From Bacteroidota bacterium (GTDB lineage Bacteria; Bacteroidota; Ignavibacteria; Kapaibacteriales; HRBIN21), in NCBI GenBank assembly GCA_030550275.1, contig JAUQPR010000008.1:61599-125598 (forward strand): a stretch of DNA of 64,000 nucleotides. Direction: 5' to 3'. Shown one piece after another: positions 27,489-36,557 of the stretch (the stretch's first letter is position 1; each line of letters starts with the position of its first letter). A model generated the notes under the pieces. That model was not told the origin of the DNA, searched no databases, and was given only the letters and a program-made list of their open reading frames with translations. Both the position numbers and the translations under genes were made by a program.

Positions 27489-30400
27489 GACAGCTCCTCC
27501 GCCTGTTCCAGCTCCGCCACGGGCACAGTAACATGGTGCAGCGCACAGACGAGCTCCTCCCACAGCGCGCGCGCCAATTCCAGCGCCTCTGCCCGATGCT
27601 GCAAGGGGAAGACAGCAAAGATCCGCTGCCGCTGCTGACGGAACTCCGCTCCGGCGCGCTCCGAGACCAGCTGCACCAGCACGGGAAAGGCATAGCGGTA
27701 GAAGAGCTCGCGCGAGCGTGCCGGCAGCTCCAATTGCAGCGTGTTCTCGCGCCAGATTGCCCGGACACAGCCGCTGTGGACCAGGTATACACGCAACCGC
27801 ACCACCTCCAGCAGCCGCTCCGCCGGTGGCGGCAGCGGTCCGAATCGGTCACGCAGCTCCGCTGCGATATCGTCAACCTCGGCTTCGGTCTGGGCGCAGT
27901 ACAGGCGCTTGTAGAATTGGAAGCGTTCGACCTCGCTGGGCACGTACGAGTCCGGCAACAGGGCTTCCTCGCCGATCTCCAGGAGCAACGAGGGGTTTCG
28001 CAGCAGCTCCAACACCGGGCGTTGCCGCTGCGGCTGTGGGGATTCGCGCAGCTCCTCGATCGCCTGCTCCAGAATCTGCTGGTACAGCTCAAAGCCAATC
28101 TGCGCGATGAAGCCACTTTGCTCCGCACCGAAGAGGTTCCCGGCACCGCGCAGCTCCAGGTCGCGCAGCGCCAGGCGGAAGCCGCTCCCCAGCTCGGTGA
28201 ACTCCTCCAGTGCCTGCAGCCGCCGCAGTGTGGTCGAACTGAGCTGCTCCAACGGTGGCGTGATGAGGTAGCAGTACGCCTGCACGTTACTGCGCCCGAC
28301 CCTCCCGCGGAGCTGGTAGAGCTCGGCAAGCCCGAAGTCCTCAGCGTGGTGGATGAAGATGGTGTTGGCGTTGGGGAAGTCCAGCCCGGATTCCACAATC
28401 TTCGTGCACACGAGCACATCCAGCCGGTGGTGCAGGAAGGCTTCCATGACCGATTCCAGCTCGTTGCTGCGCATGCGCCCGTGCGCAACGGCAATCCGCG
28501 CCTGCGGCAGCAGCGTGCACAAGCGCTCACGCAACCGCTCGATGCCCTCGATGTGGTTGGTCACAAAGAAGACCTGCCCGCCGCGCTCCAGCTCCAGCAG
28601 AATTGCCTGGCGGATGAACTCATCGTCCCACTGCACCACGTACGTCCGCACAGGGAGCCGGTTGCGCGGTGGGGTCTCAATCAGGCTCATATCGCGCACT
28701 CCAATGAGCGCCATGTGGAGCGTGCGCGGAATCGGTGTTGCGCTCAGCGTGAGCGTGTCCACGGTGACCTGGAGCTGGCGGAGGCGCTCCTTTGCCATCA
28801 CCCCGAAGCGGTGCTCCTCATCAATGATGAGCAGCCCCAGGTCGCGGAAGCGGACATCGGGGCTGAGCAGCCGATGCGTGCCAATGATGATATCGATGTG
28901 CCCGCGCTCGAGCTGCTGCAGAACCTCCCGCTGTTCCCGCCGGGAGCGGAAGCGCGACAGCGTTGCAATCACCACCGGATACGGGCGAAGCCGTTCGGCA
29001 AAGGTCAGCGCGTGCTGCTCGGCCAGAATCGTCGTGGGAACGAGCACGGCAACCTGCTTGCCCGCCTGCACAGCTTTGAAGGCTGCTCGGATTGCCACTT
29101 CGGTCTTGCCAAACCCGACATCACCGCAGATGAGCCGGTCCATAGGCACCGCCGATTCCATATCGGCTTTGACCTCGGCGGTGGCGCGGGCTTGGTCTGG
29201 GGTCTCCTCGTACGGGAAGGCAGCCTCCATCTCGCGCTGCCAGAGCGTATCGGGCGGGAAGGCAAACCCGGGGCGCAGCTTCCGTTCGGCGTACAGCCGG
29301 ATGAGCTCGCGGGCAAGCTCGCGGGCGCGCCGCCGTGCACGGGCTTTCGTCAACTGCCACCGCCGGTCCCCAAGCCGGTGGAGCCGCGGACGCGCTCCCT
29401 CGTGCGCCTGGTACCGCTGCAGCTTGTGCACGTACTCCAGCGGCACGTAGAGGATATCCCCATCGGCGTAGCGTAGGCGCACGCACTCCTGCCGCACTCC
29501 TCCCAGCGTGAGCACCTGCAGCCCGTCGAAGATTCCAATGCCATGGTCCACGTGCACGACGTACTCTCCGGGGCGCAACTGCTCCAGCTCCGCAAGCGTC
29601 AGCCCACGACTGTAGCGCCGAGCCGGCTCCAACTGTCGGGGCTGTCGATGGAACACCTCGTGCTCGGTCCACACCGCAATACGCTCCGCACTCCAGAGGA
29701 AGCCCCGCGCCGGAGCCCCTTCAACCCAATGGATGCGCTGCACAAGCTCGGGTGGGGAATCGTGCTCTTCGGAGAGCTCCTGCTCCCCGCGGGCGGCAGC
29801 TTGGACAAGCTGCCGGAAGCGGCGCAACTGCGGGGCATCGGCAGCGCAGAGGTAGAGCTCATAGCCTTCGGCAGCCAAGCGCTCCAGCTCCTGCACCAGC
29901 CGCACGACGGAGCGCCCAACCGAAGGCTGGGGTCGGCTCAGGACCTCCTGCGCCGGCTGTAACGGGTTCAGCCGTATCGGCTCTGTGCGCTGCTGCACGA
30001 GTGCATACTCCGGGCGTCCGGCGGCGGCTTGGGCACAGCGCTCCGGCTGTTCGAGAATCAAGCAGAAGTGCTCCGGCAGGTAGTCTGCAATCGTTGCCGG
30101 CGTGTGCTCCCAGAGCAAGGCAGCCAGGAACTCCACCGCCTCGTACGTTGCCGTGCTGCGCTGCGTCTCTGGGTCGAAGCTGCGCAGCGACTCGATTGCC
30201 ATCCCCCACCATTCGATGCGGAGCGGCTGCTCCCAGCCGAGCGGGAAGACATCCACAATGCCCCCGCGCCAGGCGATATCGCCCACGCTGCGGACCTGGT
30301 CCACTCGGTGGAACCCCCGTTGCAGCAAGCGCTGGAGCAGCTCCTCCAGCGCCAACTCCATGCCTACCTCCAGCCGCAGCCAGGCATCCATCAGCTCCCG

Positions 30401-30778
30401 GGGTTCGGGGAGCGGGACCGAGAACACCTCCGGCGTGCACAGCAGCACGCCACGCCATCCGCTGGCAAGCCGAGCAGCGATCTCGATTCCGCGCAGCTGT
30501 GCGGCGTCCAACTGCCGGAGCCGCTCCCAGAGCCGCTTCGGCTGCAATGTCCAGCTCTCCAGCGCCGCTGCTGTCGGGAGCTGGCTCAAATCGTACTGCC
30601 ACTGTGCCAGCTCCTGCTGCTCTGGGAGCACGACCACGCAGAGCTCGCGCCGGCGCCACCAATGCGCCGCAACCGTCCATGCCGCAAGCGAACCCTGGAC
30701 TCCGCCGAGCACCCCACCGGAGAGCGATGGAAGCCGCCCGGCAAGCTGCTCCCATAACTCCTCGAGCCGGTACTCCAT
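27485..30778 (-). CDS. mfd: transcription-repair coupling factor Mfd
   Basis: About 1097 residues. Order: UvrB-like N-terminal domain, RNA-polymerase-interacting CarD-like domain (PGEYVVHVDHGIGIFDGL), SF2 translocase with Walker A GDVGFGKTEVAIRAAF, DEEHRFGV and SATPIPRTLHMAL, helicase C-terminal part with the TRG motif (YQLRGRVGRSNVQAYCYL), and the TRCF C-terminal domain. It removes RNA polymerase stalled at lesions and recruits UvrA. The ATG at 30778 is preferred. A TTG at 30868 would add 30 Trp/Arg-rich residues, share its first base with the divergent HAD gene, and leave no promoter space. First gene of the run to ispH. Confidence 0.93.
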   Translation of the reverse strand: MEYRLEELWEQLAGRLPSLSGGVLGGVQGSLAAWTVAAHWWRRRELCVVVLPEQQELAQWQYDLSQLPTAAALESWTLQPKRLWERLRQLDAAQLRGIEIAARLASGWRGVLLCTPEVFSVPLPEPRELMDAWLRLEVGMELALEELLQRLLQRGFHRVDQVRSVGDIAWRGGIVDVFPLGWEQPLRIEWWGMAIESLRSFDPETQRSTATYEAVEFLAALLWEHTPATIADYLPEHFCLILEQPERCAQAAAGRPEYALVQQRTEPIRLNPLQPAQEVLSRPQPSVGRSVVRLVQELERLAAEGYELYLCAADAPQLRRFRQLVQAAARGEQELSEEHDSPPELVQRIHWVEGAPARGFLWSAERIAVWTEHEVFHRQPRQLEPARRYSRGLTLAELEQLRPGEYVVHVDHGIGIFDGLQVLTLGGVRQECVRLRYADGDILYVPLEYVHKLQRYQAHEGARPRLHRLGDRRWQLTKARARRRARELARELIRLYAERKLRPGFAFPPDTLWQREMEAAFPYEETPDQARATAEVKADMESAVPMDRLICGDVGFGKTEVAIRAAFKAVQAGKQVAVLVPTTILAEQHALTFAERLRPYPVVIATLSRFRSRREQREVLQQLERGHIDIIIGTHRLLSPDVRFRDLGLLIIDEEHRFGVMAKERLRQLQVTVDTLTLSATPIPRTLHMALIGVRDMSLIETPPRNRLPVRTYVVQWDDEFIRQAILLELERGGQVFFVTNHIEGIERLRERLCTLLPQARIAVAHGRMRSNELESVMEAFLHHRLDVLVCTKIVESGLDFPNANTIFIHHAEDFGLAELYQLRGRVGRSNVQAYCYLITPPLEQLSSTTLRRLQALEEFTELGSGFRLALRDLELRGAGNLFGAEQSGFIAQIGFELYQQILEQAIEELRESPQPQRQRPVLELLRNPSLLLEIGEEALLPDSYVPSEVERFQFYKRLYCAQTEAEVDDIAAELRDRFGPLPPPAERLLEVVRLRVYLVHSGCVRAIWRENTLQLELPARSRELFYRYAFPVLVQLVSERAGAEFRQQRQRIFAVFPLQHRAEALELARALWEELVCALHHVTVPVAELEQAEELS

Positions 30779-30867
30779 CGTGTGCTGCACACCGAACCGC
30801 GCCAATAGACGAAGCTGGGCGCCCGCCGTGTCGGAAAGCCACGGCTGCTTCGTCCACCACCGGTGCA

Positions 30868-31419
30868 ATGGGACGCGCAGTGTTTCTGGACCGGGACGGC
30901 ATCGTCAACTGGCGTATCGTCGGCGACTACGTACGCTGCGCCGAGGAGTTCGTGCTGCTGCCGGATTTTGTGGACTTCCTGCGCGGCATCAAGGCGCTGG
31001 GATTCCTGAGCATCCTCGTGACCAACCAGCAGGGCATCGGGAAGGGATTGGTCAGCCCGGATGCCGTTGCCGCACTCCACGAGCAGTTGCAGCAGCACCT
31101 GCAGCGCACCCTCGGAAGCGGGGTGGACGACATCTTCGTGTGCCCGGACCTGGAGGGCAGCAACAGCCCCTACCGCAAGCCAGAGCCCGGAATGCTGCTG
31201 GAGGCGATACGGAAATGGCACCTGCACCCGGCACAGTGTTGGATGGTCGGCGATAGCGCCAGCGACATCCTTGCCGGCTACCGCGCAGGTGTGCGCACCG
31301 TGCTGGTCGGTGCCCATCCCCCAGTGCCGTACGCTGAGTTCCACGTCCGTAACCTGTGGGAAGCGCTCGAGGTCATCGCCCAGCACACTGCACCAGAGCT
31401 CTCCCGATCTACGTCATAA
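30868..31419 (+). CDS. HAD-IIIA phosphatase, GmhB/HisB-N-like, zinc loop degenerate
   Basis: A 183-residue protein of the heptose-bisphosphate / histidinol-phosphate phosphatase family: FLDRDGIVN (Asp8, Asp10), a VGDYV-containing segment, LVTNQQGIGKG, YRKPEPGMLLEAI and MVGDSASDILAGYRAG. GmhB proteins carry a four-ligand Cys/His zinc loop before RKP; here the loop reads FVCPDLEGSNSPYRKP with a single Cys, so zinc is probably not bound. The enzyme may therefore act on another sugar phosphate. Start ATG immediately divergent from mfd. It precedes the FAD and VWA genes. Confidence 0.8.
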   Translation: MGRAVFLDRDGIVNWRIVGDYVRCAEEFVLLPDFVDFLRGIKALGFLSILVTNQQGIGKGLVSPDAVAALHEQLQQHLQRTLGSGVDDIFVCPDLEGSNSPYRKPEPGMLLEAIRKWHLHPAQCWMVGDSASDILAGYRAGVRTVLVGAHPPVPYAEFHVRNLWEALEVIAQHTAPELSRSTS

Positions 31420-31446
31420 GCGCTCGGACCCACTGCGTGGGACGCC

Positions 31447-33042
31447 GTGCTCTCGCGCCGTCGCTTCCTGCTCTCCGGCACCGCTTCGGTCGCTGCCGCC
31501 CTGCTTTCGTGGGCATGTCGAAGAGGTCCGCGTGCCACCATGGATGGCGATGGAGATGACCATATTCTGCTGTGGCGCCAGCGCATAGAGCCCGCCCACC
31601 GGCTCTTCTGGAAGGGGAGCCTCCCTCCGCAGCCGAATGCCTACTACCGCTGCGATGTGCTCGTCATCGGAGCCGGTCCGGCAGGGCTCAGCAGCGCTTA
31701 TTTCCTGCAGCAACTGGGCTACGACGTGCTCGTGGTGGAGAACGAACCACTCTGCGGCGGGGCTACGCGCACGGAGCACTGGCAAGGTGCTCACGTGCCG
31801 GTTGGGGCGCTCTACTTTGCCGAGCTCTCCGGCGCTCTACAGGAGTTGCTACAGGCACTGCAGCTGCAGCCGCTGCCCCTTCCCAACGATGCCCTGCTGC
31901 TGGAGGGCACCATCTACGAGGGCTTCTGGCGCGATAGCGTCCTTGCTGAGCTCCCTCTGCCGCGTGAAGAGCGCTCGGCACTGTGGCGCTTCCGAACGGA
32001 TTTGCAAACGCTTCCCATACCGCCGTACCCGCTGCCCGATCCGCTCCCACCGAACTGGCGCAGTGTTGCTGCCCAGCCGGCGGAGACCTTCGTCAGCGCT
32101 TACGGCTCGGCTACGCTGCTGCGCTTGCTCAATGCCTACTCCCGCTCGGCAATGGGCGCCGAGCTCTCCGAGGTCAGTGCGTACTGCTTCCGCGACTTCT
32201 ACTCCGGCGAGTTCGGCTGGGAGTTCGAGTGTCCTCGGTATTCGCTGCCCGGAGGCTTGGCAGAGCTTTCACGCCGGCTCTGCGAGCGACTGGGCACACA
32301 ACGCGTACGGCTGCGCCACCTTGCTCTCCGCTGCGAGCACCTCTCCGAGCAGCGCGTCCGCACCGTGTGCATCGCCCCCGAGGGGGAAGTGCTCGCCATT
32401 GATGCCGATGCCGTCGTCTTCGCCGGGCAGAAGTTCCTGGCAAAGCATCTCATCCCCGAACTCCCGCCGGCACAGCAGCAAGCCATCCTCCAACTGCGCT
32501 ACGCACCGTACTTGACCGTACACGTGTGGACGGACTTCCCCCTGGTGCCGCCCTCGTGCTTTGACCTGTGGGTACCGCAGGCGCAGCTCTTCACCGATGT
32601 GGTCAATGCCGCGCTCATCCAGAGTGCGCCGGTGGAAGGGTTCCTCTCGTGCATCTACGTTCCACTGGCACCAACGCAGCGCCAACTGCTGCTGGATGAT
32701 ACGGCTGTGCGCCGTCTGGTCTGCGCCGTCGTCCGCGAGGCGTTCTCTCTCCTTGCACCTGAGCGCGCTGCCGAGAGCATGCCGCTTGCTTGCTTTGCAT
32801 GGGGGCATGCGATGGTGATTCCTACTCCGACAGCGTTATTGGGAGCGGCACAGCAGGCTGCCCGTCCGGTCGGGCGCATCGTCTTTGCCAACACCGATAA
32901 CGATGCCTCCCCCGCGCTGGAGAACGCCATCGAACACGGGCTGCGTGCTGCGGAGACGGTCCACCGTCTGCTGCGCCCACACTCAACGCGCCCGATTCTG
33001 CGTCGCCGCACTTTGGTCGCCCAGCCCAGCTCCAGCCCATGA
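31447..33042 (+). CDS. Tat-exported FAD-dependent oxidoreductase (amine-oxidase-like)
   Basis: A 531-residue flavoprotein. The N-terminus has a twin-arginine signal (SRRRFLLSG, then a hydrophobic stretch ending LLSWAC), which would export it folded; the Cys could be a weak lipobox. The dinucleotide fold is VLVIGAGPAGLSSAYFLQQLGY (about 71-92, in two parts) with VVENEPLCGGATR, and a C-terminal FAD region GRIVFANTDND plus AIEHGLRAAETVHRLL. The family is NAD-binding_8/amino-oxidase-like; substrate unknown. Start is GTG at 31447. The stop overlaps the VWA gene start as ATGA, so the two are coupled. Confidence 0.8.
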   Translation: MLSRRRFLLSGTASVAAALLSWACRRGPRATMDGDGDDHILLWRQRIEPAHRLFWKGSLPPQPNAYYRCDVLVIGAGPAGLSSAYFLQQLGYDVLVVENEPLCGGATRTEHWQGAHVPVGALYFAELSGALQELLQALQLQPLPLPNDALLLEGTIYEGFWRDSVLAELPLPREERSALWRFRTDLQTLPIPPYPLPDPLPPNWRSVAAQPAETFVSAYGSATLLRLLNAYSRSAMGAELSEVSAYCFRDFYSGEFGWEFECPRYSLPGGLAELSRRLCERLGTQRVRLRHLALRCEHLSEQRVRTVCIAPEGEVLAIDADAVVFAGQKFLAKHLIPELPPAQQQAILQLRYAPYLTVHVWTDFPLVPPSCFDLWVPQAQLFTDVVNAALIQSAPVEGFLSCIYVPLAPTQRQLLLDDTAVRRLVCAVVREAFSLLAPERAAESMPLACFAWGHAMVIPTPTALLGAAQQAARPVGRIVFANTDNDASPALENAIEHGLRAAETVHRLLRPHSTRPILRRRTLVAQPSSSP

Positions 33043-34139
33043 GGATCCGCTACTCGCAGTGGACCGAGCAGTCCGAAACCGCCGAGCAGCAGCTCCAACG
33101 GCTCCTGCGCACCTTCACCATGCTCCTGCTCTACACCAGCGGGGACGTACAAGAGGCATTGGAGCTGCTCCAAGAGCTCCAGGAGCACTCCGGCAGCCCC
33201 AGCCCCGTGACGATGGACGAGTTCATCGAACTCCTGCGCCTGCGCGGCTACGTGGAGGAGGGCTCCGATGGCATGCTCCATCCCACCGCCAAGGCACTAC
33301 AACTGCTGCGCATGGAGGCGCTCAACGAGATCTTCCGTACCCTGCGCAAATCCGACCTGGGCTTCCACGAGACCGTCCACAGCGGCGACGGCATCGAATG
33401 GCTGCCGGAGACACGCGAATACACCTTCGGCGACCAGCCCTCCACCATTGACCCAACGGAGACGCTTACCAACGCCCTCCTGCGCAGCCGCTCGCTGGAG
33501 GAGTTCCAGCTCCGGCAAGAGGACGTCCGCGTCCACGAAACCGAGCACCTGACCTCGTGCGCGACGGTGTTGCTCATCGACGTCTCGCACTCGATGATCC
33601 TCTACGGCGAGGACCGCATCACGCCGGCAAAGCAGGTTGCACTGGCGCTGGCGGAGCTCATCCGGCGGCGCTACCCCAAGGACACGCTCGAGGTGGTCAT
33701 CTTCGGCGATGAAGCCCGGCGCATCAGCATCGCCGATATCCCCTTCATCACGGTGGGTCCCTTCCACACCAACACGCGCGATGGGCTTCGCCTGGCGCGC
33801 ATGCTGCTGCGGCGCTGCCGCGATGCCAACAAGCAGATCTTCATGCTCACCGACGGCAAACCCTCGGCGATCTTCGAGGACAACGGGCGGCTCTACAAGA
33901 ACGCCTTCGGGCTGGACCCGCGCATTGTGAACAAGACGCTGGAGGAGGCGCTCGCCTGCCGGCGTGACGGCATCGTGATCTCCACCTTCATGCTTGCCCG
34001 GGACCCGTATTTGGTGAACTTCGTCGAAGAGCTCACGCGCGTCAACCGCGGGCGGGCATTCTACTGCGGTCTGCGCCGGCTGGGGGAGACGGTCTTCGTG
34101 GACTACATCCTCAACCGCCGGCGAACCTTCCGGATGTAG
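33039..34139 (+). CDS. von Willebrand factor A domain protein
   Basis: A 366-residue cytoplasmic protein with a helical N-terminal half (about 1-165) and a VWA domain (about 172-366). The MIDAS metal site is complete: DVSHSMI, a Thr in the middle loop (HTNTRDGL) and MLTDGKPS. It resembles the COG4867 group, which usually pairs with a MoxR/Mg-chelatase-like AAA+ ATPase; no such ATPase is adjacent here. It is coupled to the Tat FAD gene by ATGA. Its last 29 bases overlap convergent recQ. Confidence 0.85.
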   Translation: MRIRYSQWTEQSETAEQQLQRLLRTFTMLLLYTSGDVQEALELLQELQEHSGSPSPVTMDEFIELLRLRGYVEEGSDGMLHPTAKALQLLRMEALNEIFRTLRKSDLGFHETVHSGDGIEWLPETREYTFGDQPSTIDPTETLTNALLRSRSLEEFQLRQEDVRVHETEHLTSCATVLLIDVSHSMILYGEDRITPAKQVALALAELIRRRYPKDTLEVVIFGDEARRISIADIPFITVGPFHTNTRDGLRLARMLLRRCRDANKQIFMLTDGKPSAIFEDNGRLYKNAFGLDPRIVNKTLEEALACRRDGIVISTFMLARDPYLVNFVEELTRVNRGRAFYCGLRRLGETVFVDYILNRRRTFRM

Positions 34140-36456
34140 CCTCCCGTTCGCGGCGGGCAAATGCAAGCGCAATCCGCAGCAGGGGGTACTCCCAGCGCCC
34201 TTCCAGTGCGGCGTGGATATCGCGCAGGGCAGCTCGGGGCAGGCGCTCGAGCACAATCCGCACCGCTGCGTAGAGCTGCTCGTCGGGGAGGACGGAGCGG
34301 CGCTCCAGTGGGATACCACGCTCCAAGGCTTCCTGGATGTAGCGCGCAACGGTGGGAAGCGGCATCCCCAGGCGCTGGGCAATCTCTTGGGCAGGGATTC
34401 CGCGCTGTGCCTCCTGCACCACCGCCTGCAACGGCGGCGGGAGCTGCTCTTGGGGAGGCTTCCTCTGCACAGGCTGTACACGCTGGAGCACGCCACCGCG
34501 CCACTGCCGGAGAAGACCCCGCTGGAGGGCATCCTGGAGCGCGGCATCGAGCAGCTCCGCTTCTTCGGGGGCGACTGCACCGAAGAGCGGCAGGGAGTGC
34601 AACTGATGCAGCCGCACAATCGGCGTAGCGCGCCCCAGCAGCATATCGCGTAGCACTCCAGCACGGAAGCGCTGTCCGGTCTGCTCGACCACCTCCTGCC
34701 ACAGCTGCATCAGGCGCTCCCGACGCCGTGTTCCAGGAGCCACCCCGGCATGGCAGGAGGAGCAGCGCAGGCAGAGATCGCTCTCGGGCTCCTCTCCGAA
34801 GTACTCCAGCAACACCGCCCGCTTACAGGCAGAGGTGTGTGCGTACGCCTTCACGCGCTCGAACTTCTCGTAGGCGATATGCCGACGCAGCTCCAACTCC
34901 TCCCACGGGATTGGGAGCTCCTGCGTGGACAGCCGGGGCAGCAGCAGCGTTACCGCAGGGGTGAGCTGCAGCTCCGTGCAGCGGATCCACCCCATGTAGT
35001 GCAGCCCACGGATGCCGCGTTCCAACTCCTCGGCGCTGAGCCCATGCCGGGTGAGCAGCTCCGCCACACTCACCGGCACCGGCGCGTGGAAGGCTTCCGC
35101 TCCAACCGTTCGCAGCAGTGCTTCAAACACCCGGCGCCGCTCCGGCAGCGTGAGCATCTCCGAATACGTGCTCGCTTGCTCCGGCGACACGGTCAACTGC
35201 ACTGTGAGCTCCCCGCTGGCATGGGTTGTGGAGAGCACACCGTAGCGCTCCAGGATGCGCATCGCCGCAGCCACCGAGGGCTCGGGCAAGCGCAGCCGGT
35301 TTGCCACCTGCAGCGGCGTAAGCGGGAGCGTTCTCCCACTGCCCTCCCCTGGACGGCAGCCGGCGAACTCGTACAGCGCTTCGTAGACCCGTTCGACAAG
35401 CTGTCGCTCTGGATGCGCCGTCGCCAGGAGCATTTGCTGCACCTGGCAATCGGCGTCGTTGTGGAGCAGCACACAGAGTGCTTCGGCACCGTCGCGTCCG
35501 GCACGCCCGGCTTCTTGGTAGTACGCCTCCAGCGTCAGCGGGGCGTCGTAGTGGAGCACGGCGCGGATATCGGCTTTGTCAATCCCCATGCCGAAGGCAG
35601 AGGTTGCCACCATCACGGGCACTGCGCCGCTCCAGAAGGCTTCCTGCGCTGCACGGCGCTCCTGCGGTGCCATGCCCGCATGGTAGAGCGCGCACGCAAT
35701 GCCCTGGCGCTGCAGTTGTCCGGCTATCCAGGCAGTGCGCTGGCGCGACGCCGCGTAGATGAGAATGCTGCCCGTGATGCTCCGGCAGTAGTGCACCAAA
35801 AGTGGGAGCTTATCCTGCACAAGCTCGACCCACCAGCGCAGATTCGGGCGGTCAAAGCCGCGCACGATCCGACGCGGCGAACGCATCCGGAGCGCGGTGA
35901 TGATATCGCGCTGCACCTCCGGAGTCGCCGTCGCTGTCAGCGCCAACACCGTCGGACGCCCCAGCCGCTCCAGGACCGAGGCGATACGCAAGTAGGAGGG
36001 GCGGAAATCGTGCCCCCATTCGGAGATGCAGTGCGCCTCGTCCACCGCAACGAAGGCGATACGGAACGCACCGAGCTGTTCGATGAAGCTCTCCTGCTGC
36101 AGCCGCTCCGGAGCCAGGTATACCAGGCGATACTGCCCAGCGCGCAACTGCTGCATTCTCCAGTGCAGCTCCTCTACGGGCACGCCGCTGTGGAGACAGG
36201 TCGCGGAAATGCCCCGCTGGTGGAGCTGGCGCACCTGGTCCTCCATGAGCGCAATGAGCGGGGAGATGACCAATACCGTCCCCGGGCGCACAAGCGCTGG
36301 AAGCTGGTAGCACAGCGACTTCCCCGCCCCGGTGGGCAGGACCGCCAGCGTATCATTTCCCTGCAGCACGCTCTCGATGACCTCCAACTGCCCCGGGCGA
36401 AAGGAGCTGTACCCAAAGTACGCCTGCAGGAGCCGCTCAAGCTCCTCCCGAACCAT
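34111..36456 (-). CDS. recQ: ATP-dependent DNA helicase RecQ
   Basis: A 781-residue RecQ helicase: motif 0 YFGYSSFRPGQLEVI, Walker A VLPTGAGKSLCYQLP, DEAH box VDEAHCISEWGHDFRPSY, TATATPEVQRDI, ATSAFGMGIDKADIRAV and YYQEAGRAGRDG. The RecQ-Ct zinc site is CKRAVLL...CLRCSSC and is followed by a winged-helix domain. The C-terminus (about 665-781) is not an HRDC domain but reads like the helix-turn-helix (HTH_40) type, with PAQEIAQRLGMPLPTVARYI. It acts in recombination and stalled-fork repair. Start ATG at 36456. Confidence 0.95.
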   Translation of the reverse strand: MVREELERLLQAYFGYSSFRPGQLEVIESVLQGNDTLAVLPTGAGKSLCYQLPALVRPGTVLVISPLIALMEDQVRQLHQRGISATCLHSGVPVEELHWRMQQLRAGQYRLVYLAPERLQQESFIEQLGAFRIAFVAVDEAHCISEWGHDFRPSYLRIASVLERLGRPTVLALTATATPEVQRDIITALRMRSPRRIVRGFDRPNLRWWVELVQDKLPLLVHYCRSITGSILIYAASRQRTAWIAGQLQRQGIACALYHAGMAPQERRAAQEAFWSGAVPVMVATSAFGMGIDKADIRAVLHYDAPLTLEAYYQEAGRAGRDGAEALCVLLHNDADCQVQQMLLATAHPERQLVERVYEALYEFAGCRPGEGSGRTLPLTPLQVANRLRLPEPSVAAAMRILERYGVLSTTHASGELTVQLTVSPEQASTYSEMLTLPERRRVFEALLRTVGAEAFHAPVPVSVAELLTRHGLSAEELERGIRGLHYMGWIRCTELQLTPAVTLLLPRLSTQELPIPWEELELRRHIAYEKFERVKAYAHTSACKRAVLLEYFGEEPESDLCLRCSSCHAGVAPGTRRRERLMQLWQEVVEQTGQRFRAGVLRDMLLGRATPIVRLHQLHSLPLFGAVAPEEAELLDAALQDALQRGLLRQWRGGVLQRVQPVQRKPPQEQLPPPLQAVVQEAQRGIPAQEIAQRLGMPLPTVARYIQEALERGIPLERRSVLPDEQLYAAVRIVLERLPRAALRDIHAALEGRWEYPLLRIALAFARREREATSGRFAGG

Positions 36457-36520
36457 CACCAGCCCACCGCACTGCACCGGCGCCACAAGACGTGCGCTGC
36501 GCGCCACGATTGCGCCTCCG

Positions 36521-36528
36521 TATCTTTG
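36521..36528 (+). promoter_or_regulatory. -7 promoter element for rfbA
   Basis: TATCTTTG, exact TAnnTTTG, in context CCG-TATCTTTG-CC. It ends 29 bases before the rfbA ATG at 36558. No clear -33 TTG at the usual distance. Confidence 0.65.
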
Positions 36529-36557
36529 CCTCGGAACACAACGGGCATCGGCACGCA

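Noticed and set aside
27533..29476. Open frame of 647 codons on the plus strand
   Set aside because: Antisense to mfd, which has all helicase motifs.
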